A stretch of DNA of 64,000 bases from Vogesella margarita (lineage in GTDB: Bacteria; Pseudomonadota; Gammaproteobacteria; Burkholderiales; Chromobacteriaceae): contig NZ_JAQQLE010000006.1 in NCBI RefSeq assembly GCF_028548475.1, forward strand, positions 99,327-163,326, given 5' to 3'. This document shows, piece by piece, positions 34,715-45,707 of the stretch. The position numbers were made by a program, and so were the translations under genes. The notes beneath the pieces are model-generated. The model was not told the DNA's origin and did no database searches. It saw only the letters and a list, made by a program, of their open reading frames with translations. Every line of letters starts with the position of its first letter. The stretch's first letter is position 1.

Positions 34715-35297
34715 AGAACAGGCTGCCCTGTGCCAGCCCCAGCGCCTCGCGCACCGGGGCAAAGCTGCGGCGGTGCTCGGCCAGTACCCCAGTCTCCTGC
34801 AAGGCTTTCAGGTGCTCGGCGGTGGGATAGCCCTTGTGGCGGGCGAAACCGTACTGCGGATGCAGGCGGTCGAGCGCGATCATTTCCGCATCGCGCGCGG
34901 TCTTGGCCAGGATCGAGGCGGCGGAGATTTCCTGCACCTTGGCATCGCCCTTGACGATGGCCTCCGCCGGCAGCGTCAGCGTCTTCGGGATCTTGTTGCC
35001 GTCGATCAGCACCTTGCCCGGCGTGATCGCCAGACCGTCCACCGCGCGCACCATCGCCAGCATGGTGGCCTGGAAGATGTTCAGCTGGTCGATCTCGGCG
35101 GCCGAGGCGAAGGCGATGCACCACGCCAGCGCCTTATCCTTGATTTCCAGCGCCAGCGCCTCGCGCCGCGCCTCGCTCAGCTTCTTGGAGTCGGCCAGGC
35201 CCGCAATCGGCCGCGCCGGATCGAGGATCACCGCGGCGGTGAACACCGAGCCGATCAGCGGCCCGCGCCCGGCCTCGTCCACGCCGCAGATCAGCAT
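34713..35297 (-). CDS. rnhB: Ribonuclease HII
   Basis: 194 residues from the ATG at 35297, overlapping the last 7 bases of lpxB. Motifs: [16 protein letters not shown] with the catalytic Asp-Glu, [22 protein letters not shown] and [11 protein letters not shown]. It removes ribonucleotides from DNA. The usual lpxB-rnhB order is kept. The start is preceded by a near copy of the dispersed repeat (AAGTTGGCCGCA). Confidence 0.95.
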   Translation of the reverse strand: MLICGVDEAGRGPLIGSVFTAAVILDPARPIAGLADSKKLSEARREALALEIKDKALAWCIAFASAAEIDQLNIFQATMLAMVRAVDGLAITPGKVLIDGNKIPKTLTLPAEAIVKGDAKVQEISAASILAKTARDAEMIALDRLHPQYGFARHKGYPTAEHLKALQETGVLAEHRRSFAPVREALGLAQGSLF

Positions 35298-36460
35298 GCG
35301 GCCAACTTGAGGATGGCCTGCGCCGCCAGACGCGCCGAGTCCTGCTGCAGCGAGCGGTGCAGCTCGGTAAAGGTGCTGATCACCTCGTCGCGTGCCTCGG
35401 TGTTCTGGTACAGGTCGGCCACTGCCGCGGCCAGCTTCTCCGGTGTCGCCTCTTTCTGCAGCAACTCCGGCACCACGAAGCGCTTGGCGAGGATATTGGG
35501 CAGCCCGACGTAGGGCAGCTTCAGCTTGCGCTTGACCAGCTGGTAGGTCAGCCACGACAGCTTGTAGCTGATCACCATCGGCCGCTTGGTCAGCGCCACT
35601 TCCAGCGTCGCGGTACCGCTGGTGACCAGCACCACGTCGGCGGCGATCATCGCCATCTGCGCGTGGCCGATCAGCTTGCGGATAGGCAGGTCCCACGCCT
35701 TGTACTCGGTCAGCAGGCGGTCGAACTGGTCCAGGGTTGGCCGCGTCGCCAGCGGCACCAGGAATTGCGCATCGGGAAACTGCTGCAACAGTAGGCGGGC
35801 GGTCTCGAGATACAGCCCGCCCATGTAGTCCAGCTCGCTCTTGCGGCTGCCCGGCAGCAAGGCAAACACCGGCACGTCGCGCGGCAGGCCGAGCTGGTCG
35901 CGCATCGCCTCGCGGTCCGGCTGCATCGCGATCTCGCTGGCCAGCGGATGGCCGACGAAGGTGGCGTTGACGCCGGCGGCGTCGTACAGCGGCTTTTCCA
36001 TCGGGAACAGGCACAGCACCTGGTCCGCCGATTCGCCGATCTTCACCACCCGCTCCGGACGCCACGCCCACACCGACGGGCTGACGTAGTGCACGGTGGG
36101 AATCCCGGCCTGTTTCAGCCATTTTTCCAGCTGCAGGTTGAAATCCGGCGCGTCGATGCCGATGAACACGTCCGGCTTTTCCGCCAGCAGGGTGTCGCGC
36201 AGGCGGCGCCGGATGCGCAGCAGCTCGGGCAGGCGCGACAGCACCTCGACATAGCCGCGCACCGCCAGCCGCTCCTGCGGCACTTGGCTGACGAAACCGC
36301 GTGAGAGCATGCGCGGCCCGCCGATGCCGGCAAAGGCGATGTCGGGATGCGCCGCCTTCAGCGCATCCATCAGGTGGGCGCCGAGCAGGTCGCCGGAGGC
36401 CTCGCCGGCCACCATAGCGACCTTGAGCCGGGCCGGACGGGCAAACAGCTTGTCAGTCAT
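35291..36460 (-). CDS. lpxB: Lipid-A-disaccharide synthase
   Basis: 389 residues with [44 protein letters not shown] and [10 protein letters not shown], all typical. It joins UDP-diacylglucosamine and lipid X at the inner-membrane surface. It starts 2 bases after lpxA. The last residues (KLAAC) lie in the repeat-like sequence shared with rnhB. Confidence 0.97.
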   Translation of the reverse strand: MTDKLFARPARLKVAMVAGEASGDLLGAHLMDALKAAHPDIAFAGIGGPRMLSRGFVSQVPQERLAVRGYVEVLSRLPELLRIRRRLRDTLLAEKPDVFIGIDAPDFNLQLEKWLKQAGIPTVHYVSPSVWAWRPERVVKIGESADQVLCLFPMEKPLYDAAGVNATFVGHPLASEIAMQPDREAMRDQLGLPRDVPVFALLPGSRKSELDYMGGLYLETARLLLQQFPDAQFLVPLATRPTLDQFDRLLTEYKAWDLPIRKLIGHAQMAMIAADVVLVTSGTATLEVALTKRPMVISYKLSWLTYQLVKRKLKLPYVGLPNILAKRFVVPELLQKEATPEKLAAAVADLYQNTEARDEVISTFTELHRSLQQDSARLAAQAILKLAAC

Positions 36461-36462
36461 GG

Positions 36463-37239
36463 TTAACGGATGATGCCCCGGCCCGCGGTGTCGAAGAATT
36501 GCACGAACAGCGCCAGCTCCTCCCTGCCTTCCGCCGCCTGCGCCGTGATCTCGGCCTTGGCCTCGTCAAACGACAGGCCCTTGCGGTACAGCGACTTGTA
36601 AGCGTTGCGGATGTTGCGGATCTGCTCGGCGGTAAAGCCACGACGCTTGAGGCCCTCGGCATTGATACCGGACGGCACCGCACGGTTGCCGTGCGCCATC
36701 ACGTACGGCGGCACGTCCTGCGCCACCGCGCTGGAGAACGCGGTCATCGCGTGGGCGCCGATATGGCAGAACTGGTGCACGCTGGTGAAGCCGCCCAGGA
36801 TCACCCAGTCGCCGATGTGCACGTGGCCGGCCAGCGTCGCATTGTTGGCGAAGATGGTGTGGTTGCCGACCTGGCAATCGTGCGCCAGATGGACATAGGC
36901 CATGATCCAGTTGTCGTTGCCGATACGGGTCACGCCGCCATCCTGCGCGGTGCCGATGTTGAAGGTGCAGAATTCGCGGATGGTGTTGTTGTCGCCGATC
37001 TCCAGCCGTGTCGGCTCGCCCGCGTACTTCTTGTCCTGCGGCATCGCACCCAGCGAGCAGAACTGGAAAATGCGGTTGTTCTTGCCGATGCGGGTATGGC
37101 CTTCGATCACCACGTGCGGGCCGACCCAGGTGCCGCTGTCAATGCTGACGTTGGCCCCAATGATGCTGTAGGCGCCGATCTCGACGTCGGGGGCGATCTG
37201 CGCCCCGTCGGCGATGATGGCGGTAGGATGAATGGCCAT
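36463..37239 (-). CDS. lpxA: UDP-N-acetylglucosamine acyltransferase
   Basis: 258 residues from the ATG at 37239 (GAGGTGTAAGC before it). Left-handed beta-helix hexapeptides ([31 protein letters not shown]) and the catalytic His in [11 protein letters not shown] are seen; the C-terminal helical domain is complete. First step of lipid A synthesis. Two bases after fabZ. Confidence 0.97.
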   Translation of the reverse strand: MAIHPTAIIADGAQIAPDVEIGAYSIIGANVSIDSGTWVGPHVVIEGHTRIGKNNRIFQFCSLGAMPQDKKYAGEPTRLEIGDNNTIREFCTFNIGTAQDGGVTRIGNDNWIMAYVHLAHDCQVGNHTIFANNATLAGHVHIGDWVILGGFTSVHQFCHIGAHAMTAFSSAVAQDVPPYVMAHGNRAVPSGINAEGLKRRGFTAEQIRNIRNAYKSLYRKGLSFDEAKAEITAQAAEGREELALFVQFFDTAGRGIIR

Positions 37240-37241
37240 GC

Positions 37242-37712
37242 TTACACCTCGCGTTTTGCGCACATAATCTGCGCCTCGCACGCTACCTGGCCGTCGACCA
37301 AGGCGCGGGCGTTGTATTTGGCAATGCCGCGCTTCATCGACAGCTGCTCCACTTCCAGCACCAGCTGGTCGCCTGGCACCACCTGGCGCTTGAAGCGCGC
37401 GCTGTCGATGCCGACGAAGAAGTACAGTTCGTTTTCCGGACGCTCGCCGACGCTGCGGATCGACAGGATACCGGCGGCCTGCGCCAGCGCCTCGATGATC
37501 AGCACGCCCGGCATCACCGGATACTGCTCGAAGTGGCCCATGAAGAACGGCTCGTTGATGGTGACGTTCTTCAGCGCCTTGATGCGCGTGTTGGCCTCGA
37601 ACTCGGTGACGCGGTCTACCAGCAGGAACGGGTAGCGGTGCGGCAGGTAACGCATGATCTCGCGGACGTCGATCGATACGGCGCAGTTTTCGGTAGATGC
37701 GGCTTCAGTCAT
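37242..37712 (-). CDS. fabZ: 3-hydroxyacyl-ACP dehydratase
   Basis: 156 residues with the hot-dog motifs YPFLLVDRV, the catalytic His in [16 protein letters not shown] and the Glu in [10 protein letters not shown]. It dehydrates 3-hydroxyacyl-ACP in fatty acid synthesis, competing with LpxA/LpxD for the same pool, which explains its place between them. Starts 5 bases after lpxD. Confidence 0.97.
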   Translation of the reverse strand: MTEAASTENCAVSIDVREIMRYLPHRYPFLLVDRVTEFEANTRIKALKNVTINEPFFMGHFEQYPVMPGVLIIEALAQAAGILSIRSVGERPENELYFFVGIDSARFKRQVVPGDQLVLEVEQLSMKRGIAKYNARALVDGQVACEAQIMCAKREV

Positions 37713-37717
37713 TCTGT

Positions 37718-38752
37718 TCAGTCCTTGTTCTGTTGCGCTGTGCTCAGCGCTTTTTCAAGTTGTTTGACACGGGTCACCAGGTCGTCCAGATGGCGGACAT
37801 GGGCGGCGTTGGCCAGCCACTCCTTGTGCGTCGCCATCGGGTAGACCGCGGTGTAGGCATCCGCCTTGCGGATGGATTTGGAAATCAGGGTACCGGCGCC
37901 GACATGGGTACCGTCGGCGATCTCCAGATGGCCAATGATGCGTGCCGCGCCGCCGATGGTGCAGCGCGCACCAATGCGGGTACTGCCGGCCACCGCGGCG
38001 CAACCGGCCATCGCGGTATGGGCGCCGACCGTCACGTTGTGGGCGATCTGGATCTGGTTATCGAGCTTGGCGCCCTCACCGATCACGGTATCGGACAGCG
38101 CGCCGCGGTCGATGGTGGTGTTGGCGCCGATTTCGACATCGTCGGCGATCACCACCACGCCGGTCTGCGGGATCTTGAACCAGCGGTCGCTGTTCCAGGC
38201 GAGGCCGAAGCCGTCGGCCCCGATCACCGCGCCGGCGTGCACCATCACCCGCGAGCCGAGGCGGCAGCCGTGATAGACGACCACATTGGGATAGAGCACC
38301 ACGTCGTCGCCCAGGCAGACATCGTCACCGATCACCACGCCGGGATGCAGGATGCAGCGCTCGCCGATGATCACGTTGCGGCCGATGCTGACCAGCTCGC
38401 GCACTTCGCTGCTGGCGGCGATGCGGCAGCTCTCGGCCACCACCGCACGCGGGTGCACCCCGCCCTGTGCCTGCGGCAGCGGGCTGAACAGCCGCGCCAC
38501 CCTGGCAAAATACAGGTACGGGTCCGCCGCCAGGATCAGGCTGCGGCCAACCTTGGCCGCCTCTTCCGCCAGCGCCGGCTTCACGATCACCGCCGCGGCT
38601 TCAGTGGCGACCAGCTGGCTGCGGTACTTGGGATTGGCGAGGAAGGTGATGTCACTCGCCCCGGCCTCGTCCATCGGCGCCAGGCGCTGGATGTCGCGAT
38701 CGTCGCCCCGCAGCTCGCCGCCCAGGGCGGCCACAATTGCAGATAGTTTCAT
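37718..38752 (-). CDS. lpxD: UDP-3-O-acylglucosamine N-acyltransferase
   Basis: 344 residues from the ATG at 38752; an ATG at 38761 is the alternative. The N-domain ([15 protein letters not shown]) is followed by hexapeptide repeats and the catalytic His region [17 protein letters not shown], then a coiled tail. Third acylation step of lipid A. The exact 13-mer at 38542-38554 encodes AAKVGRS. A hairpin separates it from skp. Confidence 0.96.
   Translation of the reverse strand: MKLSAIVAALGGELRGDDRDIQRLAPMDEAGASDITFLANPKYRSQLVATEAAAVIVKPALAEEAAKVGRSLILAADPYLYFARVARLFSPLPQAQGGVHPRAVVAESCRIAASSEVRELVSIGRNVIIGERCILHPGVVIGDDVCLGDDVVLYPNVVVYHGCRLGSRVMVHAGAVIGADGFGLAWNSDRWFKIPQTGVVVIADDVEIGANTTIDRGALSDTVIGEGAKLDNQIQIAHNVTVGAHTAMAGCAAVAGSTRIGARCTIGGAARIIGHLEIADGTHVGAGTLISKSIRKADAYTAVYPMATHKEWLANAAHVRHLDDLVTRVKQLEKALSTAQQNKD
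38542..38554 (-). repeat. Dispersed 13-mer, exact copy (in lpxD)
   Basis: TGCGGCCAACCTT, directly followed by GGCCGC, so a partial inverted second half overlaps it. Confidence 0.9.
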
Positions 38753-38761
38753 GGTAGGCAT

Positions 38762-38790
38762 CAAAAACGAAGCCGACACGAGTCGGCTTC
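38762..38790 (-). terminator. Hairpin between skp and lpxD (attenuator or terminator)
   Basis: Stem GAAGCCGAC with its complement around ACGA, followed on the minus strand by GTTTTTG. It lies just before the lpxD start, within an operon that is usually continuous. Confidence 0.7.
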
Positions 38791-38815
38791 AGGTAACAGG
38801 ACGGACCGTGCCGGC

Positions 38816-39301
38816 TTACTTTTCCAGCTCTTTCAGGACCTTGCCGGTAATGTCGTGCCTGGGGTTAACGTACACCACGTCCTGCAGGATCACATCGTAC
38901 TGCTCGCGGTCGGCGATGGTCTTGATGATGCGGTTGGCCCGCTCCTGCACCGACGCGAACTCCTCGTTGCGGCGCTGGTTCAGGTCGTCGCGGAAGTCGC
39001 GCATCTTGGCCGCATACTCGCGCTCGGTCACGGCCAGGTCGCGTTCCATCGCCTTGCGCTCGGCCTCAGGCATCTTGTTGCGGGCGATGCCGGCTTCCAG
39101 CTCCTTGCCCTTGGCGGCCAGCCGCTTCAGGTCCGCCTCGCGCACCGCGAACTCTTTTTCCAGTTTTTTCTGGGCATTCACCGCCGGTGCCGCCTCGCGA
39201 TAAACGCGTTCGGTATTGACGTAGCCCATCTTGAAGTCGGCCGCCGACGCTGGCACCGCCAGCATCAGCCCAACACTGCAAAGCACTGCCTTCAGCATCA
39301 T
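38816..39301 (-). CDS. skp: Periplasmic chaperone Skp/OmpH
   Basis: 161 residues from the ATG at 39301 (tandem ATGs and a GTG at 39310 are close by). Signal peptide MMLKAVLCSVGLMLAVPASA, then MGYVNTERVYREA and a long charged coiled coil (EKEFAVREADLKRLAAKGKE), as in Skp jellyfish trimers. It escorts outer-membrane proteins to BamA, its upstream neighbour. Confidence 0.94.
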   Translation of the reverse strand: MMLKAVLCSVGLMLAVPASAADFKMGYVNTERVYREAAPAVNAQKKLEKEFAVREADLKRLAAKGKELEAGIARNKMPEAERKAMERDLAVTEREYAAKMRDFRDDLNQRRNEEFASVQERANRIIKTIADREQYDVILQDVVYVNPRHDITGKVLKELEK

Positions 39302-39319
39302 CCTTGCCACCCTGAATCC

Positions 39320-41605
39320 TTAGAAAACCTGCCCCAATGTAAACTGGAAGCGCTGCAACTTGTCGGTCTCTTTGCTGCCAATCGGGAACGCATAACTGAA
39401 CTTCATCGGTCCCACCGGCGACAACCACGACAACGCCAGACCGGTCGAGTAGCGCGCGCCGTTCGATGCCGTCACCGACTTGTCCTTGTCGTCCCACAGC
39501 GTACCGCCGTCGAAGAATACGCTGCTGCGCAGGCTGCGATTATCCTTCATGCCAGGGAACGGGAACAGCAGCTCTGCCGAGAAGGACAGTTTGCGGGTAC
39601 CACCCAGGGCGTCACCATTGCTGTCCAGCGGGCCGAGGCTACCGTTGTCGTAGCCGCGCACCGAGCCGATACCGCCGATGTAGTAGTTCTGGAAGAACGG
39701 CAGGCGGCTGGTCCGGCCATAGCCGTTGGCAAAACCGACTTCCCCGCCCAGCGCCAGCGTGTAGTTCTTCGACAGCGGCCAGAACCAGGTCTGGTTGTGC
39801 GACAGACGGTAATACTGGATGTCGCCGCCCGGCAAGCCGGCGTCGGCAGACACACCCATGCTGACACCACGCGTCGGCCACAAGGCGCTGTCGCGGGTAT
39901 CGCGCGACCAGCCGGCGGAGGCCAGCACGGTCATGTTGCTGGCACCGTACTGGCCGACAAAATCCTTATAGCGATCGGGGCTGTCTTCGTACAGCTTGAT
40001 GTTGGTATTTTCGGCGCCAAAGCTGAAGCTGATGCGGTCGTACTCGGTGATCGGCACCCCGAAGCGGGCTGCGGCACCAGTGGTCTTGGTGCTGTACTGG
40101 GCACGGTCCGTTTTTTGTGGATTGTAGCTGCGGCTGTACAGGTCGTAGCCGAGGCTGACGCCATCGACCGTATAGTATGGATCGGTAAACGAGATCGACG
40201 CGTTCTTGGTGGTCTTGCCGTTGGCAAAACTGACCGACAGCGACTTGCCGGAGCCCAGCACGTTGGCCTGCGACACCGAGGCGCTCAGCTGCAGACCGTC
40301 ACCCTGGGCAAAGCCGAGACCTGCCTGGATGGAGCCGGTCGGGCGCTCCTTCACCGTCACGTTCATGTCCACCTGGTCCGGGGTATCGACTACCGGCGGG
40401 GTTTCGACGTTGACGCTCTCGAAGTAGCCGAGCAGCTCCAGACGCTCCTTGCTGCGCTTGACGCCGTCACCATTGTATTGTGCACTTTCCAGCTGGCGCA
40501 GCTCGCGGCGGATCACCTCGTCACGGGTACGGGTGTTGCCGGCGATGCTGACGCGGCGCACGGTGGTCAGACGACCCGGATCGACGAAGAAAGTCAGTGT
40601 CACCTGTTTGGTCTTGGCGTCCACTTCCGGGGCGACGTTGACGTTGGCAAAAGCGTAGCCTTCCGCGCCCAGCCGGTCGGACAGCGCGGTCACGGTTTCG
40701 TTGACCTGCTCGCGGTTGAACAGGTCACCCTGCTTCACCAGCAGCAGCTTGCGCAGCTCCGCTTCCGGCAGCTTCAGATCACCGCCAAGACGGACGTCGG
40801 CAATGCGGAACTGCTCGCCCTCGCGGATATTGACGGTGACGAACATGTCCTTCTTGTCGGCGCTGATCGCCACCTGCGTCGATTCGATGTTGAACTCGAC
40901 GTAACCCTGGTTCTGGTAGAAAGCACGCAGCTTCTCCAGGTCGGCAGACAGCTGCTGGCGCGAATACTGGTCAGAGCGCGACAGCCACGACAGCCAGCCC
41001 GACGGGGTCAGCGCCATTTCTTCCAGCAGATCGTCCTGCTCGAACGCCTTGGCACCGACGATGCGGATGTCGCGGATCTTGGCGGTAATGCCCTCCACAA
41101 TATCCAGCGTCACGGCCACGCGGTTGCGCTCCAGTCGCGTCAGTTGCGGCTGGATCTCGACCGAGTACTTGCCCTTGCTGAAATACTGGCGCTTCAGTTC
41201 CTGTACCGCCTGGTCCAGCAGCCCCTGGTCGAAGATGCGCGACTCGGCGAGGCCGTTGTCTTTCAACGCCTTGACCAACTGGTCCTTGCTGAACTCCTTG
41301 GAGCCGTTGATCTGCAGTTGGGCGATCACCGGGCGCTCGCTGACTGCCAGGATCAGCACGTCACCCTCGGTCTCGATGCGTACATCGTTGAAGAAGCCGG
41401 TGGCGAACAGGGCCTTGATGGCATCGGCGGCTTGCTGCTGGGTGAAGGTATCCCCCACCTTGAGCGGAAGGTAGCTGAACACGGTACCGGGCTCGGTACG
41501 CTGCAGACCTTCAACGCGAATATCCTTGATCACGAAACTGTCGGCGGCCCAGGCCGGCGACAGGAAAGTGGCGGCCAGCGCCGCCACAAGAAAGCGTTTG
41601 TTCAT
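39320..41605 (-). CDS. bamA: Outer membrane protein assembly factor BamA
   Basis: 761 residues from the ATG at 41605. Signal peptide (MNKRFLVAALAATFLSPAWA), five POTRA repeats (about 22-420; IKDIRVEGLQRTEPG), and a 16-strand barrel with the conserved VRGYDNGSLGP loop and C-terminal Phe (FQFTLGQVF). It inserts beta-barrel proteins into the outer membrane. An upstream in-frame extension to 41647 is not needed. A 931-residue frame on the opposite strand is a codon-bias shadow. Confidence 0.98.
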   Translation of the reverse strand: MNKRFLVAALAATFLSPAWAADSFVIKDIRVEGLQRTEPGTVFSYLPLKVGDTFTQQQAADAIKALFATGFFNDVRIETEGDVLILAVSERPVIAQLQINGSKEFSKDQLVKALKDNGLAESRIFDQGLLDQAVQELKRQYFSKGKYSVEIQPQLTRLERNRVAVTLDIVEGITAKIRDIRIVGAKAFEQDDLLEEMALTPSGWLSWLSRSDQYSRQQLSADLEKLRAFYQNQGYVEFNIESTQVAISADKKDMFVTVNIREGEQFRIADVRLGGDLKLPEAELRKLLLVKQGDLFNREQVNETVTALSDRLGAEGYAFANVNVAPEVDAKTKQVTLTFFVDPGRLTTVRRVSIAGNTRTRDEVIRRELRQLESAQYNGDGVKRSKERLELLGYFESVNVETPPVVDTPDQVDMNVTVKERPTGSIQAGLGFAQGDGLQLSASVSQANVLGSGKSLSVSFANGKTTKNASISFTDPYYTVDGVSLGYDLYSRSYNPQKTDRAQYSTKTTGAAARFGVPITEYDRISFSFGAENTNIKLYEDSPDRYKDFVGQYGASNMTVLASAGWSRDTRDSALWPTRGVSMGVSADAGLPGGDIQYYRLSHNQTWFWPLSKNYTLALGGEVGFANGYGRTSRLPFFQNYYIGGIGSVRGYDNGSLGPLDSNGDALGGTRKLSFSAELLFPFPGMKDNRSLRSSVFFDGGTLWDDKDKSVTASNGARYSTGLALSWLSPVGPMKFSYAFPIGSKETDKLQRFQFTLGQVF

Positions 41606-41618
41606 GGTTTTTATAATC

Positions 41619-42959
41619 CTAGCCGGCAAAAAGGCGGCCGAAGTCATTGAACAGGGCCAGCAACATGACTGTCATGATGAAAGCCATCCCCAAACGCTGA
41701 CCGATTTCATACACCCGATCGGGCAACGGTCGCCCGCGTATCCATTCGGCAACATGATACAGCAAGTGTCCACCATCCAGCACCGGCACCGGCAACAGGT
41801 TGAACACCCCGAGACTGACACTGATCAGCGCCATGAATTCCAGCAGCGGTACCAGGCCCAGGCCGGCACTCTTGCCGGCGTAGTCGGCGATGGTCAGCGG
41901 CCCGCTCAGCGCTTCCAGCGCCACCGTGCCGGTAAACATCGCGCCAATCATACGCAAACTGGATGCCATGAGGCTAGCCGTGCGTGCCAGCGCCTGCTGC
42001 AAGGCCTCGCCCGCCCCCACTGTGACCTGCTGCTCGATTTTCTGTTGCCACGCCACATCGGGTAGCGCACCGGCACCGATGCGGCCAACCTTTTTCCCGT
42101 TGCGCTCGCTGCTGTCCGGCGTCAGCACCACCTCGCGCAACTGGCCGTCGCGCTGGATGCGCAGGCGGATGGCCTGTCCTGGGTGGCTTTGCACATAGCT
42201 GACCCACGCCGGCCACGACGTCAGCAGCTGGCCATCCGCAGCCAGCAGGCGGTCGCCCTGACGCAGGCCGGCCCGCGCCGCCGCACCGTCCGGCACCAGC
42301 TCGCCCAACGCCAGGTGGTAACGCAGCGGCGACAAGCCGAGTCGGGCGAGGCTCTGTTCGTCGAGCTGCTGCAGGCCGAACGCAGGCAAATCCACCGGCA
42401 GCGTCATATCCACGCCGTCCCGGGCGATATACAGCACCATGCGGCCGTCGAGGGCGATGGCGTCACTGAGGCCACCGCGCAGCGCGTGCCAGTCGGCAAC
42501 CTCGGTATCGTTGACCGCACGGATGTGGTCCCCCGGCAGCACACCGGCCGCCGCCGCCGCCGACTGTGGCGCGACGCTGCCGACGTAGGACAAGAGGCGG
42601 GTCTGCTCGCCCTGCATCACCACAAAGAACAGCAGCACCGCCAGCAGCAGGTTGGCCAGCGGCCCGGCGATCGAAATCAGGATTTTCTGCCACGGCGGCC
42701 GCTGGTTGAAGGCACGCGGCAGCTCATCCTCCGACACCGACGCCTCGCGGCTGTCGAGCATGCGCACGAAGCCGCCCAGCGGAATCCAGGCGATCTTCCA
42801 GCTGGTCTCGCCGCGCTGCCAGGTCAACAGCGGCCTGCCAAAGCCGATGGAGAACTCCAGCACCTTGACCCCGCAATAGCGGGCGGCGATGTAGTGGCCA
42901 AACTCGTGAAAGGTGACCAGTACCCCGATCACCAGCAGGAAGGCCAGCAAGGCCATCAT
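41619..42959 (-). CDS. rseP: Site-2 protease RseP
   Basis: 446 residues. The zinc motif HEFGHY lies in the first helix, two PDZ-like domains follow in the middle ([32 protein letters not shown]), and the LDGGHLLYH motif gives the third ligand. It cleaves membrane anti-sigma factors in the envelope stress pathway. The ATG overlaps the dxr stop (ATGA); a second ATG follows at once. Confidence 0.96.
   Translation of the reverse strand: MMALLAFLLVIGVLVTFHEFGHYIAARYCGVKVLEFSIGFGRPLLTWQRGETSWKIAWIPLGGFVRMLDSREASVSEDELPRAFNQRPPWQKILISIAGPLANLLLAVLLFFVVMQGEQTRLLSYVGSVAPQSAAAAAGVLPGDHIRAVNDTEVADWHALRGGLSDAIALDGRMVLYIARDGVDMTLPVDLPAFGLQQLDEQSLARLGLSPLRYHLALGELVPDGAAARAGLRQGDRLLAADGQLLTSWPAWVSYVQSHPGQAIRLRIQRDGQLREVVLTPDSSERNGKKVGRIGAGALPDVAWQQKIEQQVTVGAGEALQQALARTASLMASSLRMIGAMFTGTVALEALSGPLTIADYAGKSAGLGLVPLLEFMALISVSLGVFNLLPVPVLDGGHLLYHVAEWIRGRPLPDRVYEIGQRLGMAFIMTVMLLALFNDFGRLFAG
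42080..42092 (-). repeat. Dispersed 13-mer, exact copy (in rseP)
   Basis: TGCGGCCAACCTT on the plus strand; rseP reads Lys-Val-Gly-Arg. Confidence 0.9.
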
Positions 42960-44137
42960 GCAGCCACCCAGGCCTGCACCTGGCGGCGGGTATCCGCGTC
43001 GCGCTGCAGCAGGGCCTCCAGCTCGTGGCAGGCGGACAGGTCCTGCGTCTGCAGCGCGCGCTCCACGAGACCGGGCATATCGAGAAAGGCGATGCGCTGC
43101 TGCAGGAAGGCCTCGACGGCGATCTCGTTGGCGGCGTTAAGCACCGCCGAGGCGGCACCACCGGCGCGCAAGGCGTCGAACGCCAGCCGCAGGCAGGGGA
43201 AGCGCTGCAGGTCCGGCGCCTCGAACGTCAGCCCGGACAGGGCCAGGAAGTCCAACGCCTTCACCGGTGCGGCGATGCGCTCCGGCCAGCCCATGGCGTA
43301 GGCGATCGGCGTACGCATGTCGGGCGAACCCAGCTGCGCCAGCACCGAGCCGTCCTTGTAGCGCACCATGGAGTGGATCACGCTTTGCGGATGCACCACC
43401 ACGTCGATGCGGTCGGCCGGCGCATTGAACAGCCAGTGCGCCTCGATCACCTCCAGGCCCTTGTTCATCAGGGTGGCGGAGTCGACGGAAATCTTGCGCC
43501 CCATCACCCAGTTCGGATGATTGCAGGCGTCGTCAGGCGTGACATGGCGCAGACTGGCGGCATCGCGCTGGCGGAACGGGCCACCGGACGCAGTCAGGAT
43601 CAGCTGTTCGATGCCGTTGCGGTCGAGGTTGCCGTCGTAGCTTGCCGGCAATGCCTGGAACAGCGCATTGTGCTCGCTGTCCACCGGCAGCAGCTCGGCA
43701 CCGCTGTCGCGCACGGTGCGCATGAACAGCTCGCCGGCGACCACCAGCGACTCCTTGTTCGCCAGCAGGATGCGCTTGCCCAGCCGCGCGGCGGCCAACG
43801 TTGGCCGCAGGCCGGCGGCACCGACGATGGCCGCCATCACCATGTCCGCCTCCGGCAGGGTCGCCGCCACCTCCAGCGCCGCCTCGCCGTACGCCACCTC
43901 GGTCGGGCACGCCGCGTCGCGCAGCCGCTGCTGCAACTGGCTGGCGGCCGACGCATCGGCCACCACCGCCAGCAGGGGGCGGAACTGCAGGCACTGCGCA
44001 AACAGCTTGTCGACCTGGCGATGCGCGGTCAGCGCCACCACGTGATAACGCTCCGGGTGGCAGGCCACCACATCGAGGGTGTTGACGCCGATGCTGCCGG
44101 TGGCGCCGAGTACGGTAATACCTTGGGAACGGTTCAT
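42956..44137 (-). CDS. dxr: 1-deoxy-D-xylulose-5-phosphate reductoisomerase
   Basis: 393 residues with the NADPH motif [46 protein letters not shown] and [18 protein letters not shown]. It forms methylerythritol phosphate for isoprenoids. It sits between cdsA and rseP as in most betaproteobacteria. A palindromic AACGTT variant of the repeat lies inside at 43791-43809. Confidence 0.97.
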   Translation of the reverse strand: MNRSQGITVLGATGSIGVNTLDVVACHPERYHVVALTAHRQVDKLFAQCLQFRPLLAVVADASAASQLQQRLRDAACPTEVAYGEAALEVAATLPEADMVMAAIVGAAGLRPTLAAARLGKRILLANKESLVVAGELFMRTVRDSGAELLPVDSEHNALFQALPASYDGNLDRNGIEQLILTASGGPFRQRDAASLRHVTPDDACNHPNWVMGRKISVDSATLMNKGLEVIEAHWLFNAPADRIDVVVHPQSVIHSMVRYKDGSVLAQLGSPDMRTPIAYAMGWPERIAAPVKALDFLALSGLTFEAPDLQRFPCLRLAFDALRAGGAASAVLNAANEIAVEAFLQQRIAFLDMPGLVERALQTQDLSACHELEALLQRDADTRRQVQAWVAA

Positions 44138-44140
44138 GAT

Positions 44141-44944
44141 TCAGACCAGCAAAAGACGGAGTGCATGGGACACCGCCAGCACGGCAATCAGGCTATCGAT
44201 ACGGTCGTACACGCCGCCATGCCCAGGCAGCAGCTGGCTGCTGTCCTTGACGCCGGCGCTGCGCTTGAACCAGGACTCCAGCAGGTCGCCGATCACGCTG
44301 ACCGCAGTCAGGCCGATCGCCAGCGGCAGCAGCCACAGTGGCGACAGCGGCACATTGAGCCAGCCCCATTGCGTCACCAGCCAGCTGTACAGCGACACGC
44401 CGACCACCGCGCCAGCCACCCCTTCCCAGCTCTTGCCGGGACTGATCGTCGGGGCCAGTTTGTGCTTGCCGAAGGCCTTGCCGGCAAAGTAGGCGGCGAT
44501 GTCGGCCACCCACACCAGCCCCATCACCGCCAGCAGCTGCAGGCCATCGGCGACGGTCGGTTGCGGCCGCCACGCGAGGAAGGCAAACCATGCCGGAAAC
44601 AGCAGCAGCCAGCCCAGCAGCATCGCCGGCAAGCCCGTGGGCAGCGGCCAACGTTTGGCCAGCCAGCACGGTGCCAGCAGCAGCCATACCAGCAGCGACA
44701 GCGCCATCAGTGCCGCCGGCGCGACAAAGCCCTGCAGCCACAGGCCGGCGGCGAGCGCGGTCGATACCGCCAGATAGGCGTAACGCGGCCCCCCATCCAG
44801 CCGGGCCATGCGGGCAAACTCCCACAGCGCCAGCACGATGATCAGCCAGGAAAAACCGGCCCAGGCCACGCCATTGAACAGGAACAGCGCCGCCAGCATC
44901 AGCGGAAGCAGCACCAGCGCCGTCAGAATACGCGTCTTGAGCAT
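44141..44944 (-). CDS. cdsA: Phosphatidate cytidylyltransferase
   Basis: 267 residues with about eight membrane helices and the CdsA signature near the end: KRSAGVKDSSQLLPGHGGVY followed by DRIDSL. Converts phosphatidate and CTP to CDP-diacylglycerol at the inner membrane. Starts 3 bases after uppS. Confidence 0.96.
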   Translation of the reverse strand: MLKTRILTALVLLPLMLAALFLFNGVAWAGFSWLIIVLALWEFARMARLDGGPRYAYLAVSTALAAGLWLQGFVAPAALMALSLLVWLLLAPCWLAKRWPLPTGLPAMLLGWLLLFPAWFAFLAWRPQPTVADGLQLLAVMGLVWVADIAAYFAGKAFGKHKLAPTISPGKSWEGVAGAVVGVSLYSWLVTQWGWLNVPLSPLWLLPLAIGLTAVSVIGDLLESWFKRSAGVKDSSQLLPGHGGVYDRIDSLIAVLAVSHALRLLLV

Positions 44945-44947
44945 GAC

Positions 44948-45697
44948 TCAGCCTCGGCGTTGGGTTTCGGGCAGTTGCTCGCTGGTACGACCGAAACGGC
45001 GCTCACGAGACTGGAAGGATGCCACTGCTGAGGTCAATGCCTGCGCATCGAAGTCCGGCCACAGCAAATCGGTGAAGAACAACTCGGTATAGGCCAGCTG
45101 CCACAGCAGGAAATTGCTGATGCGCTGCTCGCCGCCGGTACGGATGAAAAGGTCCGGCTCCGGGGCGTAGGCCATCGACAGGTTGGCCGCAAGGGCGGCC
45201 TCGTCCAGCCGGGTTGCACCCTGTGTCAGCAGCCGGTTGGCCGCCTGCATCACGTCCCAGCGACCGCCGTAGTCGGCGGCGATGGTTAGCACCAGACCGG
45301 CGTTGCGGGCAGTCTGTGCCTCGGCCCGTTCGATGCGCTCGACGATTTCGGCAGAGAAGCGCTCGCGCGAACCGATCACGTGCAGGCGGATATTGTTGTG
45401 GTGCAACTTGTCCACCTCACGTTCCAGCGCGGTCATGAACAGGCCCATCAGGAAACTGACCTCGTCCGGCGGGCGGCGCCAGTTTTCGGTGGAAAACGCG
45501 AACAGGGTCAGGTATTCGACGCCCAGCTCGGCACAGGCCTTGATGGTGTCACGCACCGACTCCAGACCGCGCTTGTGGCCGGCAACGCGCGGCAGAAAGC
45601 GCTTCTTGGCCCAACGGCCGTTGCCATCCATGATGATGGCGATATGCCGGGGTACGGGCCGTACCTCGGGCACATCCTGCGTGGAACTCGCGAACAA
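44948..45697 (-). CDS. uppS: Undecaprenyl diphosphate synthase
   Basis: 249 residues from a TTG at 45697, chosen because AAGGGG lies exactly 6 bases upstream and no ATG precedes the conserved start. Motifs [39 protein letters not shown] and [14 protein letters not shown] are complete. It makes the C55 carrier lipid precursor for peptidoglycan. Confidence 0.96.
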   Translation of the reverse strand: MFASSTQDVPEVRPVPRHIAIIMDGNGRWAKKRFLPRVAGHKRGLESVRDTIKACAELGVEYLTLFAFSTENWRRPPDEVSFLMGLFMTALEREVDKLHHNNIRLHVIGSRERFSAEIVERIERAEAQTARNAGLVLTIAADYGGRWDVMQAANRLLTQGATRLDEAALAANLSMAYAPEPDLFIRTGGEQRISNFLLWQLAYTELFFTDLLWPDFDAQALTSAVASFQSRERRFGRTSEQLPETQRRG

Positions 45698-45707
45698 GCG
45701 ATACCCC

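Noticed and set aside
38855..41650. 931-residue open frame on the plus strand, antisense to bamA
   Set aside because: Lies wholly over bamA, skp and has no recognisable domains; GC-rich codon use leaves the opposite strand open.
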